From Ipomoea triloba (lineage: Eukaryota; Streptophyta; Magnoliopsida; Solanales; Convolvulaceae): a DNA stretch of 64,000 bases. The stretch spans positions 21,686,175 through 21,750,174 of the forward strand of contig NC_044929.1 in the NCBI RefSeq assembly GCF_003576645.1, in the 5' to 3' direction. The notes under the pieces were generated by a model. That model worked only from the letters and a program-made list of their open reading frames with translations, made no database searches and was not told the DNA's origin. The first letter of the stretch is position 1. Each line of letters begins with the position of its first letter. Both the position numbers and the translations under genes were made by a program. Shown one piece after another: positions 36,991 through 48,198 of this stretch.

Positions 36991-37919
36991 CATAAATCAA
37001 ACCACAGCCAACATTGTTTCATTTAATTCATGGTAGCCATATCCCTCATGACCTTAACCAAATCCTTGATGAATTTGCTTTGAATCTCTTTATCAACCAA
37101 AAACTCTTTCCACTTCGCCTGATTTGCCCTTGTTGATGCTCCTTCTTCCCCCGTGATTGTCTGCATAGCTTTCTGAATATCCTCTTTCCAGAAATACCCA
37201 TCTTCATCTCTTCTATTTACCTCCACGCCGATTTTCATGTCGCCGGCCAACAACTTAGCATTCATGAACTGGTCGCCTTTTAGCGGCAGAATAACTAGCT
37301 GACACTCATTCACAATACCTTCAATCACTGAGCTGAACCCTACATGTAAAGTTGTGCATAAAATTTCAATTCGATTAATCATTTTTTAATGAAATATTTT
37401 GGTTCGATCAATAATTTAAGATTTTAAAAACTTGTAGTTGTTAATTTGGTTCAACAAATTGCTATTACAAAACACTTAGGCACATACACACACTAGTATT
37501 TTATATGGGCGTTATCATATCATCATTGAAAAACAAATAATTATGATATAATTAATAATATTATTAATGTAAGAATTTTAGATATGATAATCTACAAAAT
37601 ATAATTACGGTGTTTTCAAAAAAATATAATTACGGTAATATGTAATTAAAATGTAAATGGAATCAAACTTATTTCTTATATTACTCCAATATATAATTTC
37701 TACCCACATTATAACCATTGAAGAATATATAAGAAAAGATATTGTGTATGCATATGCATGATAAATAATAATGAGAAAAAATAATAGAAATTATAACAAT
37801 AGGATATTTTTGTCCAAGAAATTGTATATACAACTCTTATAGCATAATGTATAAAAAATTATAAAGAAAAGGGACATAACTCAAGGGAATAAATGTTTAT
37901 ATACTCCGTATATACTTTA

Positions 37920-38180
37920 AAAAGGAAAACCACGCACCTTAAGTTTTACAACTGACGCACCTTAATTAAGCACACAAATCACTCACCTTAAGAAGGAAAA
38001 CCACGCATCTAAAGACTTAGGCTGACGCACCTTAAGTTTCAACAACTAACGCACCTTAAACACAAAACCACGCACCTAAAGCTTTAGACTGTCGCATTTA
38101 AATTTCAACAACTAAGGCACATTAAGATCAAAATCACGCACCTTAAACACAAAAATCACGCACCTTAAATTTGACAAAAA
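37920..38180. repeat. Tandem 'acgcacctta' array in the UGT intron
   Basis: The word (A)CGCACCTTAA and close variants recur roughly ten times with 'caacaacta' and 'aaaccacg' between. It is followed at 38180-38330 by sequence resembling the 'gccaccaca' end of the elements near 40.6-45.1 kb. Probably an element of that same family inserted into the intron. Confidence 0.65.
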
Positions 38181-39048
38181 TAAAAAAAGATCAAATCGCC
38201 ACCACATTTTTTAATCATGATTGATCTTGAACATTTATTTAAACAAAATTAATGGTTCTCATTTAACCGCACAATCGTACAAGAGCCACCCACCGCAGAA
38301 TAGACCATTAAATTTTATGAAATGTGTTTAATGTTTATGGGTGAATACCGTGAATTGGTGGTCAGGTCGATGGTTTAATATGTCGGTGTTTGTCTGGTGA
38401 TGTTAATTAATAGACAAAGAAAAAATGTTTTCAAAAAAAAAAAAAAAAGAGAATGGACGTTATTTACCTGCATGGCAGACATAGCATCCTACGCTGCTGT
38501 GAGCTAGGATCTGCTGCTGCTGCACCCACCCTGAATGGATAATCCCTCTTCCCTTCACCCTCTCCGTGAACCCCGCGGGTAGGGCCCGGTTCAGCTCGGA
38601 GGCCACGTCGACATTCGCCGGAAAATTCAACACCAGAAAAAATGGAAGGCAGGTGAGTTCCAATCCAAGGGCCAGTTCTTTAATCTCATCGTCTTTCAAG
38701 AATGTTTCGCTCCCAAAAGAACAGTATATTACAGTGCTGGGTTCAAACTGGCTTAGCCAATCAGCCCATTTCTGGTCTAGCTCGCCGGAGACCGGCTCCG
38801 GCACCACGGGACCGGCGAGTAGAAAAGGCTTCTTGAACTGGGATTTCACGTAATCTATATACGGCGCTTCCATTTCGTAACAGGTCTTTGCTAGAATGGC
38901 GGAGCAGCCTTTTAGGCCGGCGAGAACGCGGTCGTACACGGCGCCGCCGCCGTCATGGGGCGTCTTGAAGATGTACAGAAAATCTCGAGCTTCGAAGGTT
39001 CTTAAGGACGCAACGGACGTCGTCGTCGGAAAACCCGGCGGCGGTTTC

Positions 39049-39816
39049 TGTTGGGAAAAATCCCACTTCCTGTGACAATCAAAATCACAGACCCGACACG
39101 GTACACAAATACGAGATAATACACAATAGCCCAAAAATAAATATGAACACAAGATTTACGTGGAAAACCCCAAAACCACGGGGAAAAACCACGGGCCACC
39201 AACAACAATTTCCACTATCACAAATCTCGGGTACAAAGTTTTAGGCTACCACTCGAGCCATACATCCACAAATCATCAAATACAACAACTCCTAGGCCAA
39301 AACATTCTTCAATATTCACAGGCTAAAAGGAATAATATCTCGTACTCAAAATATTCAATCTCCAAGACTAGGATAAAAATGAATACAAATATTACGAGAT
39401 TATTCAAAAGATGCCTGGAATAAATACAAGCTGACCTCAAAGAATTGATTAAGATGAACCCAAGAAGCTTAGGCAAACTCCATGACAAAATGGCACCAAG
39501 ATGAAGAAGAGAAAATGGTTTCTTCCCTCTGCTGCAGACTGCCGAATGGAATGAGAAGAAAAATGGGTTTTCTTGCTCTGTTTACTGCCTCATTGTGTGT
39601 GTGTCTCTCTGGCCGAAAAAGAGAGTGAAAATGGGAAAAAATAATTCCCCTCCTCTGCTGCTGCCCACTATCGCTGAACACACAACAAAAATTGAGGAAT
39701 AAAAATTGTGGAATATTCCTCATACACTAAGGACAAAAAGGAAACAAAAAAAAAAAAAGTGGGAGTCCCATTTTCCTTGTCTGCCATCTTGTTTCTTCAC
39801 ATGGAGGGACCCAACA
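39049..39816. mobile_element. Solo LTR with 5-bp target duplication
   Basis: Starts TGTTGGG and ends CCCAACA, a perfect 7-bp terminal inverted repeat with TG..CA ends. It is flanked by GTTTC at 39044-39048 and 39817-39821. The 768-bp body has no coding frame, no primer-binding site and no second LTR, as expected after LTR-LTR recombination. 'acgtggaaaacccc' near the left end is typical of plant Ty1-copia LTRs; superfamily is inferred. Confidence 0.9.
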
Positions 39817-40324
39817 GTTTCTTCATTTCTTCCACGGTGGGGGATTTTTCTCCGCCGGGAAGCCTAGCGGGGACGGTGGCGAAGGCGGTAGCTAATGCAA
39901 CAAAGACGGAATAAAATATAGTTTTAATCCCCAGCTCCGCCGCGAGCGGCGGAAGCCAATCCTGGGCGAAATCAAAGATCACAAAATGGGGTTTGAGTTT
40001 AACGAGAAGCGCCTTGATTTGAGGCTGCATGAGGTTGAGAGCCACCGGGAGTAGCTCCGCCGCTGCCGCCGGCAAGTCGGCGGTGCTCTGAGCCCCCGGA
40101 GGAAGGCCCTCCACGGCGGGGAGCGTGAGAGGGACTATCTGAGTATTATCGGAATTCAACATAGACTTAATCCGGCCGATATTTCCGGCGGCCGAGAAAA
40201 AGGAAATCTTGACTCCATGAAGGGATAGCTTGTTGGATAGCTGCACAAATGGGCTTATATGACCAAATGCAAAAAATGGAAACATCACAACATGAAGATG
40301 ATTATTTGTAGTCTCCCTCTCCAT

Positions 40325-40582
40325 TTTTCTTGATTTTCCGGCCGACACTCTACTTTTCCCAGGAACTGAAGTTCTTCACCCTTACATACCACACATTCCA
40401 TGTTTTCTAATTAATTAGCTGATTGTGAAAACTGTTTTGATGCACGTGTTTGATAACTTTGCTTTAATTTTACCTATGACATGCAAAATTATTTTAAATA
40501 ATATATCTATTATTTTACAATAGATTTTAATAACACTCGAAAATTTTATTAAAAAAAATAATAAATATATAGTCATAATCAG
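40325..40582. other. 5' flank of UGT copy 2
   Basis: Shared with the 5' flank of copy 1 only over the last few tens of bases before the ATG. AT-rich beyond. Confidence 0.4.
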
Positions 40583-40936
40583 GTGTGGTCGCGTGTTAAC
40601 GTGTGATCGCACCACTATTTATACAAATATACACCACTTAATATTAGAAAATGCGTCACACAAATATACACCGTTAGATATGCATCACTAAAAAACACAT
40701 CACTAGGTATGCAAATATACACCACACAGTGTTAGGAAATGCACCATTAGGGGCATAAGAGTTATGGTGCATTATTTTGGGGGCATCGGAGTTATGGTAC
40801 ATTATTTTGAGTGTGTGGTGTGTTTTTTGGTGTTTTTGTGATTTTCATTATGGTGCATTTTCTAACATTGAGTGGTGTATATTTGTATACATAGTGGTGT
40901 ATTCTGCACTGATCACACGAAAAGACGCGACCACTT

Positions 40937-40939
<3 letters not shown>
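40583..40939. mobile_element. Foldback MITE with ~75-bp inverted ends
   Basis: Left end 'gtgtggtcgcgtgttaacgt' and, inverted at the right, 'agtggtcgcgtcttttcgtg'. Then 'atacaaatatacaccact' and 'ttagaaaatgca' occur in both arms. It abuts a (TA)n run at 40940. Confidence 0.8.

Positions 40940-40979
<40 letters not shown>
40940..40979. repeat. (TA)n microsatellite
   Basis: A pure TA run lying between the foldback MITE and the next inverted-repeat element. Confidence 0.95.
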
Positions 40980-40985
<6 letters not shown>

Positions 40986-41801
40986 AGTTCAGGTGTGGCT
41001 TGGTCATTAAGTGTGGTTGTGTGGCCTATTTTCAGCCATTAGATCATATCAACTCATCAAATCAACGCGCAATATATATATGTTACAGAACACACCACTC
41101 TACGTACTAAAACGCACCAGAGGACCAATAAAACACATCATTCCGCACAATATACCAAATGCGTTTATTCACTTAAAATTCATCAATATACTAAATAAAA
41201 CACATCATTCTACGTATTAAAATGTACCACAACGTGCCTCATGTCAGATTATAAGCATACATTATTTACACATATTAATTTACACATATTAGAAAACATG
41301 TGCTAAAATATGCACCATTATACGTATTAAAATGCACCACACTTATTAGAAACACATCTACTATATTAATAAGAGCCAAAGAGAGTTAGGCCTAAAATGG
41401 GTAGAAAAAATGGCGGTCAAATTATTTAATCAAATGGATGGTTCAGATGAATTATTTAATCAAATAGATGGTTAAGATAATTCATATTAATATTATTAAT
41501 AGAGATTACCTAATTTAACCTTACTTTTATGATTATCCGTTAAGTTTTCCGTTAAATATTTTCTTCTCCGTTAATATTCCGTTAACTTTTAACTTACTCA
41601 TTAATTTCTATAAGAAAGATCTTAGGTTCGAACCTCATCTCAATCAAATTTGACATAATTAAGTTCCTCACTCTATTTACTCTTATTAAATTAAATAAAT
41701 TAGTAACTACAACAAAAAATGATACATATGTATTTCTTTAATTTAGAATTATGTGTCTACAATACCTTTATTTGAAAAAATTATTCATTATCAAAAAATT
41801 A

Positions 41802-43677
41802 AATTAAATAGAGTTAATTACCGTTTTGGTCCCTCGACTATAGCGAAAGTAACGAATTGGTCCTCGGCTTTCCTTTTTGGCCGATTAAATCCTCAAGTAT
41901 TGAATTTTTGACCGATGAGGTCCTCCGTTTATAGGGCTGTTAAATGGCCGTCCAAGTTGGGGGCATAAAAGTCATTTCAATCTCCATAATTCTTTTCATC
42001 TTCTTCTTTTCCTTCTTCTTCATCACAACCGTCCTCCACTTTCACTTTCAGTAACATTCCAATCAGCAGTAATAGTTCTGCCAAAGCTTATTACCAAGGT
42101 AAGGCCACTAGCAGCGGCAAGATTATTGATGATAATAAGCAGTTAGCGACAGGATTTCAAGCTTATGGAGACGATGTTGATTTATTTTGTGCCAAGTACG
42201 GATTCTCAACAAAATGATCAGCCACTGGGTGTAGAGAGGCAGTTTATTACCAGTAATTCATCAAACAATATTCAAGAAAGCACCAAACTTCAGGCAGAGA
42301 AGGCCTAGCCACTTCTTTCTCCGGCAATTTTAATGATCCTAGGTAATCGTTCAAATCCTTTCATCGCTAATACCAGTAGTAGTGGAGGTAGGCGCGATCA
42401 TCATCAGAAACTGTCAGCCATGCAAATCGTGAGGCTTGTAGGAGAAACATTCGTACAATTCTCTGATCACAAGTTCATCAATATCAACATCTTCAAGCAT
42501 CCTTATAGTTCGACCCTCTCTGAATTGTGTTCTCAAGATAAACAAGATGTGGAGATTTTCCAGCTCCTCCTGGCCGCAGCCGAGAAGGTTTCCGACCAGC
42601 AATTCGACAGGGCAATCAGATTGGTGATCCAGTGCCGGAATAGCGCGTCCTGCACTGGCTTGCCGGTTTAAAGAGCAGCGTTCTACTTTGCGGATGCTCT
42701 TCAGGCCAGGATTGAGCGACAAACGGGTAGCTCTGGTCATGAAGATGATGGGAGTGAAGGACGGCGAGTGCCTAACGTCAAGATTCAACATGGCGTACGT
42801 GATATTGCATCAAACGCTTCCGTTCTCCCAAGTCGTGCAATTAAGCGCTACGCAAACAATATTAGACCATGCATGTGATCACCAAACCAAATGTCCACCC
42901 CGTGGATTTCTATTTGAGGACCGGAGTTTAGTGGTCCACATTGATGCAAACTCTATCGGAACGGGCCGCGGCCGAAGATTGCGGCCAACATTATTTCCTG
43001 TTCACCGCCATTGAAACCACTGAGAAAGAAAAGGTAGAGGAAACGGGGAAGCAGCTACAAAGCTTCGCCGCCCAGTTCAACTTGCCCTTCTCGTTCAACG
43101 TCCTCTACATACCAGACCTTAAGCACTTAAAAGCAGAGCAAGTGGAGATAAAGGCAGACGAAGCCGTAGTTATCCACGCCTCCTTCGCTCTTCGCGCAAT
43201 GATTTCCAAACTGTTGGAGCTGGAAAGTGTGATGAGAGCCATCACGAGGCTGAATCCCTGCGTGATGGTGGTCCAAGAAATGGAAGCCAATCTCAACTCT
43301 CCCTCATTCGTGCACAGATTCATCGACGCACTACACAATGCGGAGCGACGATCAACATCGGGCGAGCATCGAAGCCGGGTCGGTCCTCGACGGGATCCGT
43401 AACATTGTGGCGGCGGAAGGGCGGGAAAGGGTGACGAGAAGCGTGAGCTTGCAGGTTTGGAGAGACTTCTTTGGAAGGTTTGGGCTTGAAGGTGGAGATT
43501 GAAGTGACTTTTATGCCCTCAACTTGGACGCCCACTTAACACCACAATAGATGGAGGATCACATCGGTCAAAAATTCAATACTTGAGGATTTAATCGGCC
43601 AAAAAGGAAAGTCGATGACCAATTCGATACTTTCGCTATAGTCGAGGGACCAAAACAGTAATTAACTCAATTAAATA
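41802..43677. mobile_element. Pack-MULE (41811-43668) with 9-bp target duplication
   Basis: Inverted ends of about 175 bp start GAGTTAATTACYGTTTTGG and match almost base for base ('ggtccctcgactatagcgaa', 'ttttggccgattaaatcctc'). A perfect duplication AATTAAATA flanks it (41802-41810 and 43669-43677). There is no transposase; the interior is a captured host gene (GRAS type). That combination defines a Pack-MULE. Confidence 0.93.
42045..43500 (+). pseudogene. Captured GRAS-family gene, decayed
   Basis: Carried inside the Pack-MULE. Segments follow GRAS order. LHRI: VEIFQLLLAAAEKVSDQQFDRA then RAAFYFADALQARIE. TANQ-like: LPFSQVVQLSATQTILDH. A broken VHIID: LVVHIDANSIG. LHRII/linker: TTEKEKVEETGKQL and FNLPFSFNVLYI. 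PFYRE-like: LNPCVMVVQEME, SFVHRFIDAL. SAW-like: VWRDFFGRFGL. A TAA at 42669 replaces an expected Gln codon, and at least two frameshifts follow (near 42780 and 42950). GRAS proteins are nuclear regulators; this copy cannot make one. The subfamily and the donor gene cannot be named. Confidence 0.85.
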
Positions 43678-45116
43678 AGAGAAATAATTTCATTAGTTAT
43701 ATTGTCTTTATTTTCTCTCATGCAAAGATTCTTTACATTCAAATTTATTAATTAATATTCATTACATTGTCCATTATCTTATGTTTACAATGTCTTGTAA
43801 TTAAATATCAAAGTTATAGAATGTTATATATTTATTTACCAACTATTTTATTAATACTATGAAAAAAAATTTTAAAATAATTTGAAGCTAATTATATTAA
43901 CTACTTGGGGATTGATTGACAAAGAGAGTACTCAAATAACCCAACAAATTGAAGCGGAATCGCTCTATTTTACTCTTATTGAATTAAATAAATTAGTAGT
44001 TACACCAAAAAATGATACATATGTATTTCTTTAATACCATGAAAAAAAATAAAAAAAATAGTTTGAAACCAATCATATTAACTACTTGGGGATTTGTTGA
44101 CAATGAAAGTACTGAAATAACCCATTACCCAGCAAATTGAAGCGAGAAACTACCTTTTAATATTTTTGGAATATATAATATTTTAAAATTTTAAATTTTT
44201 ATTAATTTATTTAATCTTTCTTCTTAAACTAGAGATTTCTTTATCCACAATAACTCATTCAACAATAATGGTTGAACCAAATGAACTACAAGTAGAACAT
44301 CTAAAAGAAAGTCCATAGCTCTTATATCATAATCTCATTGTATGACGTTGTTGCTACCAACAATAACCGAATTGCAAATAACACACTACCAACAAAAAGG
44401 AAGAGAACAAATAGTAAAGATGAAGACAATGACAATGTTACAAGAGAATTAAGAACGCTTAGAAAAATTCAAATGAAAAGTAGTATTTATTTAGATTGTC
44501 ATTTTTAGACCAAATATTTAGATTATCGATTTTACAAGGTTGCAAACATTTATTTTAGTAATAATTATAATGAATTTTCTATATTATGTTGGATTCATAT
44601 ACTTTGAGTTCGATATTTAAATAAAAAAATTCGACATTCACTTACCCATATATAAACTTCTCATATATAATCTTGCATTGATATACTTTCAAATATTTAT
44701 TTAAATATAAACATTGGGCATTAACCCATACGCGGAATGCGCGTATAAAACTAGTGTTAAAATACACACCATTCAATGTATTAAAATGCACCAGACGACG
44801 TATTAAAACACACCATTCCACAACACAGTTACACATCATTCTACGTATAAAAATGCACCAATGGATAGATTAAAACACACCATTCTACAACACAGTTAAT
44901 GCACCAACATACGTAATAAAACGCACCACAACATGTATTCAAACGCACCACACTATGTACTAAAATGCACCATTCCAATTCATGTAATATAAATACTGAA
45001 ATTACCATAATAACCCCACTTAAACATACTCGAATTTCAGTAAGATTAATGAAATTGGACGGTGCTGATCAGGCCGCATGACCGCACCGGAGCTCGCCGC
45101 CACATTTGAACCAAAA

Positions 45117-45117
<1 letters not shown>

Positions 45118-45163
<46 letters not shown>
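45118..45163. repeat. (TA)n microsatellite
   Basis: A pure TA run at the right boundary of the outer inverted-repeat element. Confidence 0.95.
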
Positions 45164-45166
<3 letters not shown>

Positions 45167-45554
45167 GTAATTTCACAATTCTTATAGTAGCTTGATAGAA
45201 TACACACTTTTAAGTTGAAGGTTGTGGGATCGAATCATAAAGGAGGGAGTGTCGTAGATATAGAAAAAGAGGAAGGGGAGTAGGGGACCACTACCATTAT
45301 ATCTTTCGAGGGGACCATTACCATCATTATATTTCCCTCTATCGTCTTGAATGCCGAATTATTTGGTGTCATTTTTATTACCGAATTATATGACATAAAT
45401 AAATAATATTATTTACTTTTGAAAATAATAAAATAATTGTTCACATTAATAAATTTTGAACTACATTTACTCCCATACTTCTAATACGTTTTGAGAGGGA
45501 AAAAGGATAGAAATAGGATTTCTATACAAATAGTTAACTTAAAGGTGAATTATT
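45164..45554. other. Spacer, SINE-like piece
   Basis: A box B-like GGGATCGAATC near 45227 with 'tagcttgatagaata' upstream suggests a tRNA-derived SINE fragment. No gene. Confidence 0.4.
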
Positions 45555-47373
45555 TGCAGGTGCTCTAAGGACTACAAAATTGGACTTCATCAATAGGAAC
45601 TAAAGAATTTGTAGTTGACTTGGTAACCAAGGTTAAATGTTGGACTCCCCGTGAGAACGGCCTATTAGCCTTCTTAGTTTGAGTCAATTAGCCCTATTGG
45701 TTGAGCCAGTTAGTGACGGGACCTCATTGTGGTCCTTGCTGTGACACAAGGGTCACAAGGCGGGTTTACTTAGTGTCCACCCGGGTAGTGGCTGCGGATT
45801 TTTCCTCGACTTGTTATTTGATGAATTGGTGTTAGATGCTGCTTGTCTCAAGGCTCCCTTGAGTTTGAGATTCTTGAGCTTTTGTTGCTGTGAAAAAAAT
45901 TAGGAAAAATTATATATATAACTTTGCCTAAAAATGATTAAAGGTGCTTTTTAGTCAGCATAATGTGCAGTAGATGAATGCATTACTAGGAATAAGAAAC
46001 CAGAGAAAAATCCTTATTAGGCAACTAAATATTGTTGTTTAGGATTAATTCAGCTAGAAACTCTTAAGTGAAGTTAACACATACCCTCTTTAATTTGCTG
46101 CAGCTATACTCCTGGATCATGGACTGAATTAGTTGGCGGTACAAACTTACGTGACTATAAAGTTCCAAAAACGACAATCATCTTGTTGATTGGTACAAAA
46201 GGTTGTGGTAAAAGCAGTCTAGTGAACAAGATTTCAGATGTTTTTGAGTCCGAAAGGTTTACACCACAAAGAGCACGAGTGTCGCATATGTCTTTTTGTC
46301 TTATATGTTTTTTAGCTGTCTGTAATTCGCAGTCATGTTTATTTATTCTATTGTGTACTAGGAATAACATATATGAAGCCGGTAGAACTATTATCTTTCG
46401 AATTCTAGATAATTTGATAAGTTTTATAAACACATTGATTTTCACTTTTCAGTTAATCCTTCTGTTGGAGGTTGTACCTGTTTTGCCCACGGGTACAAGA
46501 TCCCGAGCTCTGCAAAATCTTTCTGTGTATATGATGCGCAGAGTTTGTCTTACAATCAGTCTGAAAATGAGAACATGCTGAAACATTGGATGACAAATGG
46601 AGTTTGTCATGAGGAATCTTTTATATGGTGTGGTTACTGAAACATTATGGTGGATTTGGACTTGAATTGCTTGTTTCTAGTTAATTTCTTCACTTGTTGT
46701 TTGCTGATAACTTTAGGTGCCATGCTCAGAAGGCATACTACTTACCCATCGTGGCTCGACCCATCAACTTTGTGGTGTTTGTTGTCAATGCTGTTTCTGT
46801 TCTTGAATCAATGGAGGGCAGAGATGAAACAGAGAAACGCTATACTCGAGTCGTTTCTAAAGCATTCAATAGCCCGTTGCTATCGTTCAAAGGTATTAAT
46901 TTTAGTTTATCGCCGTTTTTGTAGCTTTGCGTGTGTTATTATACCATTAGTACACGATTTGTGTTGTCGTTGTTTCTCAGATGACAGGCCTGTAGTTGTG
47001 GTTACACATGGTGATTTACTCTCGGTTTCTGAGCGTGTTCGTGTGCGTGTTCACTCGGGGGACCTTTTGGGAATCCATCCAAAGAACCAGATTTTTGATA
47101 TCCCAGCATGAAAATTAAAACTTGAAATCTTCTCCCATCCAATTCATTATTATTCAGACATTATATTTTTCTTGTTTACATGTTTAAACTTTGTTGTTGA
47201 TGTGCAGAAAGCAATGATTGTGCAACTAAACTGGCAATTCTTGATATGCTACACTATTGCCTCGACCACGCTGATCAGAATCTACCCTTGAAAGGTTTAT
47301 TCCCGAGTCTGGTAAGAATTAAGACCATTATTGAATCTTTCTTACATATAAGTTTTCACCACAGATTACAGAT

Positions 47374-47431
<58 letters not shown>

Positions 47432-47628
47432 ACCAATTCCACATTAGTTGCTACCTTTAATTTTATTATATTATTGCATTGCATTTAACTGTGTATGTAC
47501 ATAAAAAGTTTTAGTTTTTGCAGCATATATCCCTTCTGTGGCTGATGGCTTTGCTGCTGTGGTTGTATGCATTGATGCGTGTATATATATACCTGGATAG
47601 GATCCTGCGAGAACACATACTCAAATGA
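45555..47628 (+). pseudogene. P-loop NTPase family, copy A: 5'-truncated, broken splice sites
   Basis: Homology to copies B and C begins at about 45555, inside intron 3, so exons 1-3 are absent. Exon 4 (46104 on) keeps a Walker A (GTKGCGKSS). Its splice donor, GT in B and C, reads AT here (GTGTCGCAT at 46282). Exon 5 is altered (YDAQSLSYNQ). Exon 6 lacks about 35 bp at its start. The exon 7 donor is deleted (ATCCCAGCATG near 47104). The last exon would encode HISLLWLMALLLWLYALM, a membrane segment like that of B. A (TA)n run lies in the last intron (47374-47428). Non-functional as read. Confidence 0.85.
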
Positions 47629-48198
47629 ATTGAATGCCTTGGCTTTTTCTTATGGAAACTAAGAATGTTTTTGAGTTTCATATATATATAAATGCTAGAA
47701 TAAAAAGCAGTTTTGTCTGTCTTCCTAGTATTATTCTAGTTTAGTAGCCGATCGAGTAGAGTTACCTACATAGACAGTTCAATTAATTCTTAAATGATAG
47801 ATTGTAGACAACTTCAGCTAGCTCTAACTAGCTCTCAATTTGATTTTCTATTGATCCTTTTAAATTAAAGCAACATTATTAATCCCCGCAACCCTCAATC
47901 AATACATCTTTTTCTTAGGTAATTGCAAATCTATCATATTTTTACATATTTATCCTTTTTTGGAGTCAATTTAAAAGTCTTTTATAAATATAAGAAATTT
48001 GTCTATCTCATTATATTACGAAAGATTGCAATACTTATAAATATAATGACCACGGTCCATTATATAACGATTGACCTTCAGTGTACTAGGCCTATTAATC
48101 CAATCCATTTGGGGCTATGACATCAATATCAATTACTTATAAATTGAATGTGACAAATTTGATTTTTACTTTTTAAAATTTCAAAAAGTTGTTGAAAG
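47629..48198. other. 3' flank of copy A
   Basis: Shared at its start with the 3' flanks of B and C ('ctagaataaaaagcagtt'), then AT-rich spacer. Confidence 0.5.

Larger units (their letters stand above)
35661..37022. other. Spacer between the two convergent UGTs
   Basis: SINE-like box B fragment near 35735; inverted-repeat arm 2 (35945-36125); a small MITE (36150-36310); the right copy of the duplicated segment (about 36400-36990), including the empty LINE site. No gene. Confidence 0.6.
37023..40324 (-). pseudogene. UDP-glycosyltransferase (group A/UGT79-like) interrupted by a solo LTR
   Basis: Exon 1 runs from 40324 down to 38468 but is split by a 768-bp LTR at 39049-39816; intron 38467-37340; exon 2 37339-37023. 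Apart from the LTR and its 5-bp duplication the frame is open from METER-like MERETTNN to MATMN, so this copy was probably functional until a recent insertion. Acceptor-side FGHISPFVQLSNKL; PSPG box beginning WVQQQQILAHSSVGC and continuing across the intron to GDQ. HAGFSS replaces the usual HCGWNS, a variation found in sugar-on-sugar group A UGTs. As it stands, translation reads into the LTR and stops shortly after EEMKK. The intron is 867 bp longer than in the other copy because of repeat insertion. Acceptor and donor sugars cannot be assigned. Confidence 0.9.
41357..44754 (+). mobile_element. Non-autonomous Helitron (contains a Pack-MULE)
   Basis: The 5' end TCTACTATATTAATAAGAG is the usual plant Helitron start. 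The 3' end is CTAG (44751-44754), preceded by a hairpin with a 7-bp stem (ATACGCG/CGCGTAT, 44728-44746) four bases upstream. The flanking bases are A on the left and T on the right, the AT insertion rule, with no target duplication. No Rep/helicase gene. Without the nested MULE it is about 1.5 kb. Internal direct repeats ('aaaatgatacatatgtattt' at about 41717 and 44009; 'ttaactacttggggatt' at about 43898 and 44078). Confidence 0.85.
40980..45117. mobile_element. Outer TA-flanked inverted-repeat element, split by a Helitron
   Basis: Left end (40980) reads 'gttcaggtgtggc' then 'gtgtggttgtgtggcct'; the right end, inverted, reads 'gttcaaatgtggc' then 'gtgcggtcatgcggcct'. Both ends abut (TA)n runs. 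The original element is 40980-41356 plus 44755-45117 (about 740 bp). It is filled with tandem words such as 'aaatgcaccattctacgtat'. The part between is a later Helitron. Confidence 0.7.

Noticed and set aside
37920..38180. Possible CRISPR-like array
   Set aside because: Spacers are not unique and the words are degenerate; this is plant intronic DNA.
41357..44754. Autonomous Helitron
   Set aside because: No Rep motif or helicase domain is found in any frame; the only coding-like DNA is the captured GRAS segment inside the MULE.
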